Assembly: GCF_041261205.1 (NCBI RefSeq)
Contig: NZ_JBGCCH010000004.1
Coordinates: 310,001-374,000, forward strand
Origin: Catenulispora sp. MAP5-51
GTDB taxonomy: Bacteria; Actinomycetota; Actinomycetes; Streptomycetales; Catenulisporaceae
Direction: 5' to 3'
DNA length: 64,000 bases
Position 1 is the first letter of the stretch; the number at the start of each line of letters is the position of its first letter. The notes under the pieces were generated by a model. The model did not search any database, was not told the DNA's origin, and saw only the letters and a list, made by a program, of their open reading frames with translations. The position numbers and the translations under genes are program-made. Below are positions 8,073 to 15,262 of the stretch, piece after piece.

Positions 8073-9310
8073 GCCAGCAGCGCCGACTGCAGGTCCGCGG
8101 TCCCGGGCGTGATCCCGACGAATACCGGCTGGGCCGCCGCGGCCAGCTGGGTCGGGGTGGTCCGGAACCGGGGATCGACCGGTTGCAGCCCGATCGGCGT
8201 CGCCGCGTTCAGCGCGGCCGCGGCCACCGAGGCTCCGCCGCGCACCGCCAGGTAGTCGCCGAGCGCGGAGCAGTCGGTGATCCGGTCGGTCACGTTCACG
8301 TCCAAGCCCTCGGAGCCGATCTGCTCCGGTGCGGAAAGGTCGGTCTGCGCGCTCACTCCGGGGACGGTCGACGGCTTCGGCAGGGGCACCGCCATCCGCG
8401 GCGCGTCGGAGTCGGCGTCGATGTGCAGCGAGTAGCTCACCACCGGGTTCTGCGGGCTCGGCGTGCCGGTCACCGCGGTGGCGCTGACCCGGGACGGCAC
8501 GCTGGCCAGCACGTCGCCGCACAGCCGGTAGAAGCTGCTGGTGACGTAGGACTGGAACTGGAGGGCGTCGAGCGAGCCGAGGAACTCGGGGTTCGCGGCC
8601 GCCTCCTCGGCGCCGGACGCCGGCAGCGCCGGATGCCCCGGGTCGAAGGCCAGCGGCACGGTGGCCGGCGAGCCGGCCGCCGTGTCCTTGGCGGCGGGTG
8701 TGCGCACCGTCGCCGTCACCCCGGAGGGGTACTCCGGCAGGGCGGCGGCATCGCAGCTCACGCCGATCTTGGTGGTGAGGGCCTCGGTGTCGCCGGGGCC
8801 GAGGGTCATGGCCGGCGCCGGATCGAGCACGGCGACCCCGGGCACGGCGATCCGGAGCCCGGTGACCTCCAGGGGCTTCGCGCCGTCGTTGCGGAGGGCG
8901 ACGGTGAAGTAGGCCGGCAGCGAGTCCTGGCCGGAGGTCCCGCCGAAGACCGAACCGTCGGAGCTTCCGGATCCGGATCCGGATCCGTTGAGGTTGCCGA
9001 AGCTCAGCGTGGCGCTGCCCCCGAGCACGTGCAGCAGCATCCGGTCCTGGGCGTGCGCCCGGGCGTGGCCGACGTCGCGGCTGTGCACGGCCACCCCGGT
9101 GGCCCCGGCTCCGGCCGCCAGGGCCAGGGCCAGCAGGCTGGCCAGGCTCCGGCGCCGCCGCCGCTCCGGGTCGATCTCGCGGCCGGCGGCCAGCGGGGTG
9201 CGGTCGCGGAGCCGGTGCAGGGCCGCCGCCAGGCGGTGCGGCGGTGCGGCGGCAGCCGGGCCGGGCTGCGGGTCGAGCAGTTCGTCCTCGGACTCGATCA
9301 GGTCGGTCAT
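8042..9310 (-). CDS. Membrane-anchored protein of unknown function (second of a coupled pair)
   Basis: 422 residues, no family recognised. An acidic cytoplasmic start (LIESEDELLD) and a basic stretch (RRRRR) precede one transmembrane helix at about 65-85 (LASLLALALAAGAGATGVAV). The rest, about 330 residues, should be outside and reads as beta-rich repeats with proline-rich turns; a Gly-Ser run (GSGSGSGS) follows the membrane segment. The start ATG overlaps the stop of the upstream gene as ATGA, so the two are translationally coupled. Architecture (short cytoplasmic tail, one helix, large exported domain) and size match the partner, suggesting they act together at the cell surface. Confidence 0.8.
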   Translation of the reverse strand: MTDLIESEDELLDPQPGPAAAAPPHRLAAALHRLRDRTPLAAGREIDPERRRRRSLASLLALALAAGAGATGVAVHSRDVGHARAHAQDRMLLHVLGGSATLSFGNLNGSGSGSGSSDGSVFGGTSGQDSLPAYFTVALRNDGAKPLEVTGLRIAVPGVAVLDPAPAMTLGPGDTEALTTKIGVSCDAAALPEYPSGVTATVRTPAAKDTAAGSPATVPLAFDPGHPALPASGAEEAAANPEFLGSLDALQFQSYVTSSFYRLCGDVLASVPSRVSATAVTGTPSPQNPVVSYSLHIDADSDAPRMAVPLPKPSTVPGVSAQTDLSAPEQIGSEGLDVNVTDRITDCSALGDYLAVRGGASVAAAALNAATPIGLQPVDPRFRTTPTQLAAAAQPVFVGITPGTADLQSALLAQLASVCPDI

Positions 9311-10569
9311 GAGCACGCCGCCTTCTCCTGCTCGACCACTTCGCCGGTCATCCGCAGCGAGCCGGTCAGCGCCTGCTCGATGAACACCGGCTGCGGGGTG
9401 TCGCCGCTCCCGTCGTCCACCTGCATCATGGTCTCCCCGAGCACCGGGGCGTCGGTCAGGATGCTGGTGCAGTCGTGGATGTTCACGGTCAGCTGTCCCG
9501 GCCGGCTCTGGCCCGGATCGAGGTGGATGACCGCGGGGGACCACTCGGTGCGCAGCTGGGGGTCGTCGATGTAGGTCGTGTCGCCGCGCGAGGTCAGGGT
9601 CACGCCGTGGTTGGACGTGTTCTTCACGGTGAAGCCCAGGACGAAGCTGCCCTTGGAGGAGGACAGCACGTTGTCGTAGGCGAACATGACGTCGCTGGGG
9701 AACCGGGCCGCGCCGGCGCCCGCGCTGAGGCGCTGCACGGTGCGGTCCGTCGTGTACTGGGTGCAGGGTCCGGCGTCGGCGGAGATGATGCCCGGGACGG
9801 CCGCGCCACCGGGGCTGCGGAACGCCGACTGCCCCGCCGCCAGTTGGTCGGAGGTGGCGACCCGGGTCGCCAGGACCAGGTCGTGCAGGTCGCCGTCGGA
9901 GTCGCGGGCCTGGACGTGCACGGCCGGGAAGGCCAGCGACGTCCCGCCGCCGGTGCCCGGGGCGTCGGCGAACATCCCGGTCTGCTGGCTCAGGATGACC
10001 AGCGGGCAGGACAGCCGGACGGTGAGCGCCACCTTGGCGGTGCCGCCGGCCGGGATCCGCGGCGAGCCGCCGGCCGGCTTCCAGGCGCTGCTGGTCATCA
10101 GGGTGCCGGCGTCGACCTGCACGGAGGCCAGGGTCACCGCGTCCGGGCTGTTGTTGGCGATCTCGACGACGTACTGGCCGACCGCGGTGGTGTTCGCGGC
10201 GTTGTAGGAGGAGGCCGCCGGGTCGCCGTCCACGACCGCGTCGACCGCGAGCGCGACCACGTCGGCGCGGTCGGCCGCTCCGGCGACGGTGTCGAACCAG
10301 GCGGTGCACGCGCCGCCGATCGCGCAGGCCAGGACGACCGCCGCGGCCACGGCCGCGATCTCGCGGCGCGAGCGGCGCAGGCGCCGGCCGCCGGAGCGGA
10401 TGGCGGTCGCGCGCTCCCGGAGGGTGCGGGCCGGAGGTTTGGCCGGACGCTCGCCCGGCTCGTCCGCGCCGTCCTGGTCGTCGATCCACTCGAAGACCTC
10501 TTCGCCGTCCTCGACCGGGCCGAAGACGTCGTCGTCCGGTGGGTCGCCGGCGCCCTGGTTGGTGTCCAT
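9307..10569 (-). CDS. Membrane-anchored protein of unknown function (first of a coupled pair)
   Basis: 420 residues from ATG 10569, which has AGGGGCGGG just upstream; the open frame continues further upstream but without coding character. The N-terminus is acidic (DDDVFGPVEDGEEVFEWIDD), then basic (RRLRRSRR), then one transmembrane helix (about 68-90). The exported part of about 330 residues contains immunoglobulin-like beta segments such as YVVEIANNSPDAVTL and FTVKNTSNHGVTLTS, and a few Cys. It is not a family I recognise. It is followed by its paired gene through an ATGA overlap and is divergent from the whiB7 leader region. Confidence 0.82.
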   Translation of the reverse strand: MDTNQGAGDPPDDDVFGPVEDGEEVFEWIDDQDGADEPGERPAKPPARTLRERATAIRSGGRRLRRSRREIAAVAAAVVLACAIGGACTAWFDTVAGAADRADVVALAVDAVVDGDPAASSYNAANTTAVGQYVVEIANNSPDAVTLASVQVDAGTLMTSSAWKPAGGSPRIPAGGTAKVALTVRLSCPLVILSQQTGMFADAPGTGGGTSLAFPAVHVQARDSDGDLHDLVLATRVATSDQLAAGQSAFRSPGGAAVPGIISADAGPCTQYTTDRTVQRLSAGAGAARFPSDVMFAYDNVLSSSKGSFVLGFTVKNTSNHGVTLTSRGDTTYIDDPQLRTEWSPAVIHLDPGQSRPGQLTVNIHDCTSILTDAPVLGETMMQVDDGSGDTPQPVFIEQALTGSLRMTGEVVEQEKAACS

Positions 10570-10958
10570 CCCGCCCCTGTATCCCTCGCGCTGTCCGCTG
10601 TGGTGCTCCCCGCGGCCACCCATCCTGGCCCATCCTCCCGCGAAGTTTTCCAGAAAGTTCGTGTGAAAGGGGTGACAGGCCGGTGCGGTTCTGACAGCAT
10701 GGTCCGCGTCGAGGTTGGGGGCAACTATGTCGACCATGGTGGGGGCCATCGGAGCCGAATTCTCTGGCTCAAGGGCGAAACCGCAGGTCAAAAATAGTTT
10801 GCGGCCCATAACGGGGATCACCTAACCTTCCGATGCGGGCGAGGAATCGCCCGAAGCACCACTGTGTGCCTCAACTGAAGAATCCATCTGTAAGACGTGT
10901 GGTGCCGACTGCCAGCGGCTCCGTCCACACCAAGGCGAAGTGAAGGAGGCGAATTTCG
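10570..10958. other. Divergent intergenic region with promoter(s)
   Basis: About 389 bp lie between two divergent genes. It must hold the promoter of the membrane-protein pair (minus strand) and a plus-strand promoter; the best plus-strand candidate is listed at 10791-10828. No gene with coding character was found in it. Confidence 0.6.
10791..10828 (+). promoter_or_regulatory. WhiB7-type promoter candidate
   Basis: An A/T-rich block (AAAATA) sits just before a -35 TTGCGG (10799-10804); after an 18-bp spacer comes TAACCT (10823-10828) as the -10. WhiB7 proteins are known to bind an AT-rich patch immediately upstream of the -35 through their AT-hook, and to activate their own promoter. This is the only such patch upstream of whiB7, about 770 bp from its start, with one ORF between. 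Confidence 0.45.
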
Positions 10959-11414
10959 ATGAGGAACATGACCGGCATTGCTGCCGTCCGCGTGCAGGAG
11001 ACGACCCCTGCGCAGGTTTTCCGTGCGTCCGAGGACTTCGCCGCCGCCTGCCGCCTGGTGTCCGGGCAGGAGTGCTTCGGCTCGGCGGCCGCCGTCTGGC
11101 AGGTGGAGTCGGTCTCCGGCGCCGGCCTGGCCGGCGCCGCCGCGACCCTGGGCCTGATCGCCCTCGGCGCGGGTCTGCTGGAGCGGCACGGCTATGTCCG
11201 TCAGCTGGGACAAGAGGCTCTGGTCCCCGCAACGGGTCTGGGTCTGGACCGGAACTTGGGTCTGGACCGGAACTCGGGCCTGGGTCTGGGCGACGGGCGA
11301 CCGCAGAACGACGGCAGTGGCATCTCCGAGCGCGACTACGACAGCAGCAAGGGCGACAACGGCAGCAAGCCGATGACCCTGTGGGACTTCCGCACCTCCA
11401 GTCCACCTGGATGA
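10959..11414 (+). CDS. Hypothetical protein upstream of whiB7 (151 aa)
   Basis: No family recognised. ATG 10959 has a near-ideal site, GAAGGAGG, nine bases upstream. The N-terminal half holds a Cys pair in ACRLVSGQECFG and a hydrophobic stretch (about 63-85, AGLAGAAATLGLIALGAGLL) that could be one transmembrane helix. The C-terminal half is hydrophilic and low in complexity, with a short tandem (LGLDRN twice, then GLGLGD) encoded by repeated CTGGGTCTGGACCGGAAC-like DNA. It ends 27 bp before a strong hairpin and 181 bp before whiB7, and may be carried on the whiB7 leader transcript. Confidence 0.7.
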   Translation: MRNMTGIAAVRVQETTPAQVFRASEDFAAACRLVSGQECFGSAAAVWQVESVSGAGLAGAAATLGLIALGAGLLERHGYVRQLGQEALVPATGLGLDRNLGLDRNSGLGLGDGRPQNDGSGISERDYDSSKGDNGSKPMTLWDFRTSSPPG

Positions 11415-11440
11415 AGAACTTCTTCAACCGGCAGGACTTG

Positions 11441-11474
11441 AGGCCGCGGAATCCCGATAAGGGATCCGCGGCCT
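11441..11474 (+). terminator. Strong hairpin between the small ORF and whiB7 (terminator or attenuator)
   Basis: A 14-bp stem (AGGCCGCGGATCCC type) with one bulged A and a short loop is followed by TTCGTGTTTCT. It could simply end transcription of the upstream ORF, or act as the conditional terminator in the whiB7 leader that is described in other actinobacteria. Position favours a role for whiB7: no other promoter-like sequence is evident between it and whiB7. Confidence 0.65.
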
Positions 11475-11511
11475 TCGTGTTTCTCGACGCACGACAGTAC
11501 GGCCCGCGACG

Positions 11512-11580
11512 GTGACCCCGTGGCGGGAGCGGTACCGCAAGACCCGGTCTGAAGAACTCAAGCCGGGAGAAGACAACTGA
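11512..11580 (+). CDS. Possible 22-codon upstream ORF before whiB7
   Basis: GTG 11512 opens a frame starting MTPWRERYRKTRSEELK and ending in TGA 11578-11580, 14 bases before the whiB7 start and overlapping nothing else. It lacks a clear ribosome-binding site. It is listed because translated upstream ORFs regulate whiB7 in other actinobacteria; it may be chance. Confidence 0.2.
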   Translation: MTPWRERYRKTRSEELKPGEDN

Positions 11581-11594
11581 CGAGGTGACTCACA

Positions 11595-11936
11595 GTGCAG
11601 AACATGTTCGACACGGTCGTCGAGCAGATCGACACCACCCTGCCGTGCCGCGCTTACGACCCGGAGGTGTTCTTCGCCGAGACCCCGGCCGACGTCGAGT
11701 TCGCCAAGGCGATCTGCGTCGAGTGCCCGGTGAAGGCCGCCTGCCTGGCCGGCGCCCTCGAGCGCCGCGAGCCGTGGGGTGTCTGGGGCGGTGAGCTCTT
11801 CGTCCAGGGGGCGATCGTGGCCCGCAAGCGGCCGCGCGGCCGTCCGCGCAAGGACGCCGCCCTGGTCGAGGCCCAGATCGCCGCCGAGGCCGCCGCCGCG
11901 GTCGAGGCCGCCAAGAAGGTTGCGATCCCGGCATGA
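11595..11936 (+). CDS. whiB7: WhiB7-type transcriptional regulator (Wbl protein)
   Basis: A 113-residue Fe-S regulator. The four cluster-binding Cys are at residues 18, 41, 44 and 50, followed by the Wbl GVWGG turn (62-66). The feature that makes it WhiB7 (WblC) and not another Wbl is the AT-hook RPRGRPRK at about 79-86. WhiB7 binds the primary sigma factor and activates genes for intrinsic antibiotic resistance and redox balance. I place the start at GTG 11595, which has GAGGTG upstream; ATG 11604 is the alternative. A 27-residue Ala-rich tail follows the hook. Neighbours uvrD2 and mrx1 match the mycobacterial arrangement. Confidence 0.93.
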   Translation: MQNMFDTVVEQIDTTLPCRAYDPEVFFAETPADVEFAKAICVECPVKAACLAGALERREPWGVWGGELFVQGAIVARKRPRGRPRKDAALVEAQIAAEAAAAVEAAKKVAIPA

Positions 11937-12088
11937 GCGTCCACGGTCTCCCGCGCCAGCGCATGCTGCAGGGCCCCGGCCACCGCGCCGGCAAATCGCA
12001 GCAGGCACAGCAGGACACGCAGTTCAAGCAGTACCCGACACAGATTTCAGCGACCGCCGAGACCGGCGATCCCACAAGGAGTTTCCAG

Positions 12089-12241
12089 ATGCTATTCCAG
12101 TACGAAGAAGCCGCACGCTACCGATCACAGGAGCTGCGCGACCAGGCCGAGCGGCAGCGCCTGCTGCGCGAGGCGAGCCGTCTGCGCAAGGAGAGCGGAC
12201 GGCGTGCGCGCCGGACGTTCGCGGGGTTGTTCCTGAACTAG
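12089..12241 (+). CDS. Small basic coiled-coil-like protein (50 aa)
   Basis: From ATG 12089, preceded by AAGGAG at the right distance, the frame encodes a 50-residue peptide rich in Arg, Glu, Gln and Ala with heptad-like spacing (QELRDQAERQRLLREASRLR) and a hydrophobic end (FAGLFLN). It is probably one amphipathic helix. Function unknown. An alternative start at 11933 overlaps the whiB7 stop as ATGA and would add 52 residues of poor coding character, so I prefer the short form. It probably shares the whiB7 transcript, which ends at the hairpin at 12298-12331. Confidence 0.55.
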   Translation: MLFQYEEAARYRSQELRDQAERQRLLREASRLRKESGRRARRTFAGLFLN

Positions 12242-12297
12242 GAGCGTCCCGCCGCGGGGGGTGCCGGCGGCGATCGGCAGTGATCGACAGTGAATCC

Positions 12298-12331
12298 AGG
12301 GCCGGTTCCGGAGTCTTCCGGGACCGGCCCT
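12298..12331 (+). terminator. Hairpin terminator after the whiB7 unit
   Basis: A 15-bp stem with one G-U pair (AGGGCCGGTTCCGGA) and a 4-base loop lies 57 bp beyond the small ORF stop. No T tract. Confidence 0.6.
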
Positions 12332-12376
12332 CACCGTTCCCCGAGGTGAGGGGCGGCCGCGGGTGAATCAATGCTC

Positions 12377-12405
12377 TTGAATCAAAACTCTGACTCTTGT
12401 AGCGT
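12377..12405 (+). promoter_or_regulatory. Promoter candidate for the WXG100/EspC-like gene
   Basis: TTGAAT (12377-12382), a 17-bp spacer and TAGCGT (12400-12405) match the primary sigma consensus reasonably. The region is unusually AT-rich for this genome, and the start codon lies 38 bp downstream. Confidence 0.5.
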
Positions 12406-12443
12406 TCTCGCGAATCGGGGGACATCTGTACGGGGTTACACGG

Positions 12444-12758
12444 ATGGCAGATCAGTTGAACGTGGACGTCGACGCGCTGGAGTTGTTCGCCGGCCAGCTC
12501 GACGTGACGCGGTCGCAGTTCGACGCGACGGCCAAGAGCATTTCGGCGCCCGGCGGTGGGCTGGGCGGTCCGCGCTTGGCGGCGGCTCTGGCGGACTTCA
12601 GCCAGCGGTGGGGGGTCCATCGCGAGGTCCTGGACTCCTATTTCAGCGCCTTGTCGCGGATGGTGGGCGATTCCGCGAAGACGCTGCGCCAGCAGGACGT
12701 GGCGCTCGCGCAGGCCCAGGAATCAGCGGTCCAGCACCGGCAAGCGAGCCTGTCGTAA
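12444..12758 (+). CDS. WXG100/EspC-like small protein
   Basis: A 104-residue, largely helical protein of the size and pattern of type VII secretion-associated EsxA/EspC-like proteins: MADQLNVDVDALELFAGQLD at the start, an RWG turn in the middle (about residues 53-55) and a second amphipathic helix. The turn is WG and not the strict WxG, so it may be nearer the EspC/DUF2580 group. No secretion machinery genes or a partner of similar size are nearby, so it is an orphan here. The product would be expected to dimerise and possibly be exported. Confidence 0.65.
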   Translation: MADQLNVDVDALELFAGQLDVTRSQFDATAKSISAPGGGLGGPRLAAALADFSQRWGVHREVLDSYFSALSRMVGDSAKTLRQQDVALAQAQESAVQHRQASLS

Positions 12759-12810
12759 CCGAATCCGACCGTCCGCGACACCATGATCGGAGAACGTGCT
12801 GATGCGCGTT

Positions 12811-13704
12811 TCAGATGACGGCGGATCCTCGGCTCGGCCCGCCAACTGGTGGATTCTCGGGCTTTCCGCTGATCCGACACCCGGCGATCCTTTCGCCGCC
12901 ACGCTGTTGTCCAGCCAGATGTCCGGCGTCGCCGCGGATCGTCCAGCTCGTGCAGGCGTCGGCGAGGGCCTGCTCGTCGATCGGGTGGCCTGATGCCTCG
13001 GCATAGGCGGCCTCGGCTTCGGCCAGCAGTTCAGGCGGTTGTCCGGTCGAGCACCAGCAGGTCGGGAAGCCGATGCGGAGGTACGCCAGCTCGACCATGC
13101 CGTCGCCGAGGGATGCCTGCTCGAAGTCGATGAAGCGCACTCCGTCCGCCGTGTGCAGGTCGTTGGCCGGACAGGGGCCGCCGTGCAGCAGGTCCGCGCG
13201 GGCGGAGCGGGTCGCGAGACGGGTCAGGAGGGCTTCGAGTTCGGCGCCGGTCTGGTCCGTGGCCGGTACGCCGAGCCATGCGGCCAGCCTCAGGAACGCC
13301 TCGATGTCCGCGCTCGTCGGCCCGGACCAGCGAGGCAGGTCGACGCCTTCGGTGGGTGCCCTGTGCAGCCGGCCCAAGGCCGCCGCGTAGGGGACGATCC
13401 AGTCTGCGGCGGGCGGGCGCTCCTCGACGTACTCGGTGACCAGCGTGCGCTGCGCCGGATCCGCGCCGAGCAGGCGCGGGACGACCGGGGGCCGCACAGC
13501 CGACGCGGCTTCCAGCGCCGCGACCTCCCGTGCGAAGCGGTCATCCGCGCCGTCGCCGGCGACCAGGTGCTTGATCACCGCCCGGGTGCCGCCGAAGGTG
13601 GCGCGCCAGACGTCCGAGCGGGGGCTGCTGGCCAGGCTCCGCACCCGCTTCGGGGTGCCGAGCCGGGCTTCGAGGCCGTCGCCGAGCGGGGGTCTGGACC
13701 GCAT
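12811..13704 (-). CDS. Aminoglycoside phosphotransferase-like protein with altered catalytic motif
   Basis: A 297-residue APH/choline-kinase-fold protein. Residues suggesting the fold: the nucleotide-binding Lys in AVIKHL (about 45), the Brenner-type loop LHGGPCPANDL and the metal-binding Asp in RFIDFEQAS. In active members the loop reads HGDxxxxN; here the codon is GGC, so the catalytic Asp is replaced by Gly (HGG), although the Asn position is kept. It may be inactive, may use another residue, or may bind a ligand only. Start at ATG 13704 is tentative. The gene is convergent with the WXG-like gene and downstream of a 16-bp tandem repeat. Confidence 0.75.
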   Translation of the reverse strand: MRSRPPLGDGLEARLGTPKRVRSLASSPRSDVWRATFGGTRAVIKHLVAGDGADDRFAREVAALEAASAVRPPVVPRLLGADPAQRTLVTEYVEERPPAADWIVPYAAALGRLHRAPTEGVDLPRWSGPTSADIEAFLRLAAWLGVPATDQTGAELEALLTRLATRSARADLLHGGPCPANDLHTADGVRFIDFEQASLGDGMVELAYLRIGFPTCWCSTGQPPELLAEAEAAYAEASGHPIDEQALADACTSWTIRGDAGHLAGQQRGGERIAGCRISGKPENPPVGGPSRGSAVI

Positions 13705-13720
13705 GCCTCATCGTGGCATG

Positions 13721-13792
13721 CGGTCGGGCTGCCAGGCTGCCATGAGATCAGGCTGCCACGCGGTCAGGCTGCCACGCGGTCAGGCTGTCAGG
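13721..13792. repeat. Degenerate 16-bp tandem repeat
   Basis: Units of consensus CGGTCAGGCTGCCACG occur at 13721-13736, 13745-13760, 13761-13776 and 13777-13792, with decayed copies continuing to about 13822. It occupies the gap between the phosphotransferase-like gene start and the end of mrp. It could be a short variable repeat or a regulatory array for the minus-strand gene. Confidence 0.7.
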
Positions 13793-13830
13793 CGATCAAG
13801 CGGGTCAATCGGTCAGGCGGTCCCGCAGGA

Positions 13831-14985
13831 CTACTTCCGCACCGGCGAGACGCCCAGCGACATGCCGACCAGGCCGCGGCTGCGCGTGGCGATCTTGTCG
13901 GCGATGCCGATCAGCACCTGGGCGGCGGGGGAGTCGGGGTCGGAGGCGGTCAGCGGCTGGCCGTTGTCGCCGCCCTCGCGCAGCCGGACGTCGATCGGGA
14001 TCTGGCCCAGGACCGGCACCTTGGTGCCGGTGGCGCGGGTCAGGGCCTCGGCCACGGTCTGGCCGCCGCCGCTGCCGAAGACGTCGACCTGCTCGCCGCA
14101 GTGCGGGCAGGGCATCCAGGACATGTTCTCGATGACGCCGGTGATGCGCTGGCGGGTCTGCACGGCGATGGTGCCGGCCCGCTCGGCCACCTCGGCGGCG
14201 GCCTGCTGCGGGGTGGTGACCACCAGGATCTCGGCGTTCGGGACCAGCTGGGCCACCGAGATCGCGATGTCGCCGGTGCCCGGGGGCAGGTCCAGGAGCA
14301 GGATGTCCAGGTCGCCCCAGTAGACGTCGCCCAGGAACTGCTGGATCGCGCGGTGCAGCATCGGGCCGCGCCAGACCACCGGAGAGTTGCCCGGGGTGAA
14401 CATGCCGATGGAGATGACCTTCACGCCCGAGGGCGCGGTGGGCGCCAGGATCATGTCGTCGATCGGGGTCGGGGGCTCGGTCACGCCGAGCATGCGCGGG
14501 ATCGAGTGGCCGTAGATGTCGGCGTCCACGACGCCCACCTTCAGGCCCTTCGCGGCCAGCGCCGCGGCCAGGTTCACGGTCACCGAGGACTTGCCGACGC
14601 CGCCCTTGCCCGAGGCGATCGCGTACACCCGGGTCAGGCTGCCGGCCTGGGCGAACGGGATCTCGCGCTCGACCTGGCCGCCGCGCAGCTTGGTCTTGAG
14701 CGCCTCGCGCTGCTCGGAGTTCATCACGTCCAGCTCGACCTCGACCGCGGTGACGCCGGCGATGGTGCCGACCTCGCGCTTGATGTCGTTGGTCAGCCGG
14801 TCCTTCATCGGGCAGCCGGCCACGGTGAGGAAGATGGCGACCTGCACGGCGCCGTCGGCGGCGACGTGGACCTCTTTCACCATGTCCAGCTCGGTGATCG
14901 ACCGGTGGATCTCAGGGTCCTGGACACGGGAGAGCGCCTTGTGGATGGCGTCCTCCGTGATCCCATGCTCGACGGCGATACTCAT
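13831..14985 (-). CDS. mrp: Mrp/NBP35-family Fe-S carrier P-loop ATPase
   Basis: 384 residues in two parts: an N-terminal MIP18/DUF59-type domain (about 5-90) and a MinD-like ATPase with deviant Walker A SGKGGVGKS. A CxxC pair, CPHC in MSWMPCPHCGE, is the Fe-S ligand of this family (ApbC). The protein is thought to hold and transfer Fe-S clusters to apoproteins. ATG 14985 is chosen; a GTG two codons upstream (14991) is in frame. It is divergent from serA, sharing a 277-bp promoter region. Confidence 0.93.
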   Translation of the reverse strand: MSIAVEHGITEDAIHKALSRVQDPEIHRSITELDMVKEVHVAADGAVQVAIFLTVAGCPMKDRLTNDIKREVGTIAGVTAVEVELDVMNSEQREALKTKLRGGQVEREIPFAQAGSLTRVYAIASGKGGVGKSSVTVNLAAALAAKGLKVGVVDADIYGHSIPRMLGVTEPPTPIDDMILAPTAPSGVKVISIGMFTPGNSPVVWRGPMLHRAIQQFLGDVYWGDLDILLLDLPPGTGDIAISVAQLVPNAEILVVTTPQQAAAEVAERAGTIAVQTRQRITGVIENMSWMPCPHCGEQVDVFGSGGGQTVAEALTRATGTKVPVLGQIPIDVRLREGGDNGQPLTASDPDSPAAQVLIGIADKIATRSRGLVGMSLGVSPVRK

Positions 14986-15133
14986 GCACACGATGCTACG
15001 TCTTCCCGGCGCCGCCTCGGAGGCCGCCTTGTATGCGCTGCGTCACGCGAGATGGCGGCCTGTATGCCCGGCCGGGCCGCCCGCACGCTCCGGTGGCGCG
15101 CCCGTGGCACTCCAGTTTGTATAGGCGACATGC

Positions 15134-15164
15134 CGTCTCATTACGCGGCGACGAACGTGAGACG
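15134..15164. promoter_or_regulatory. Inverted repeat in the serA/mrp promoter region (possible operator)
   Basis: CGTCTCA (15134-15140) and TGAGACG (15158-15164) form a perfect 7-bp inverted repeat with a 17-bp centre, about 15 bp upstream of TACACT (15179-15184), a plausible serA -10. This is where an operator would be expected. The regulator is not known. Confidence 0.35.
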
Positions 15165-15262
15165 ACCCGTCCAAGGTCTACACTGAGGCCCGTACAGCCC
15201 ACATCACAGCGTCGTGGAATCCGGGCGAATTCACTCCTGACCTGCGTGAAGGAAGAGCTGTC

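Noticed and set aside
5706-8522. Long minus-strand ORF of 938 codons opposite uvrD2
   Set aside because: It mirrors the helicase frame, is Arg/Gly/Ala-rich and has no recognisable motif; a typical high-GC shadow.
11933-12088. Longer form of the small gene after whiB7, starting at the ATGA overlap
   Set aside because: The added residues have poor coding character, and an internal ATG has a clear AAGGAG site.
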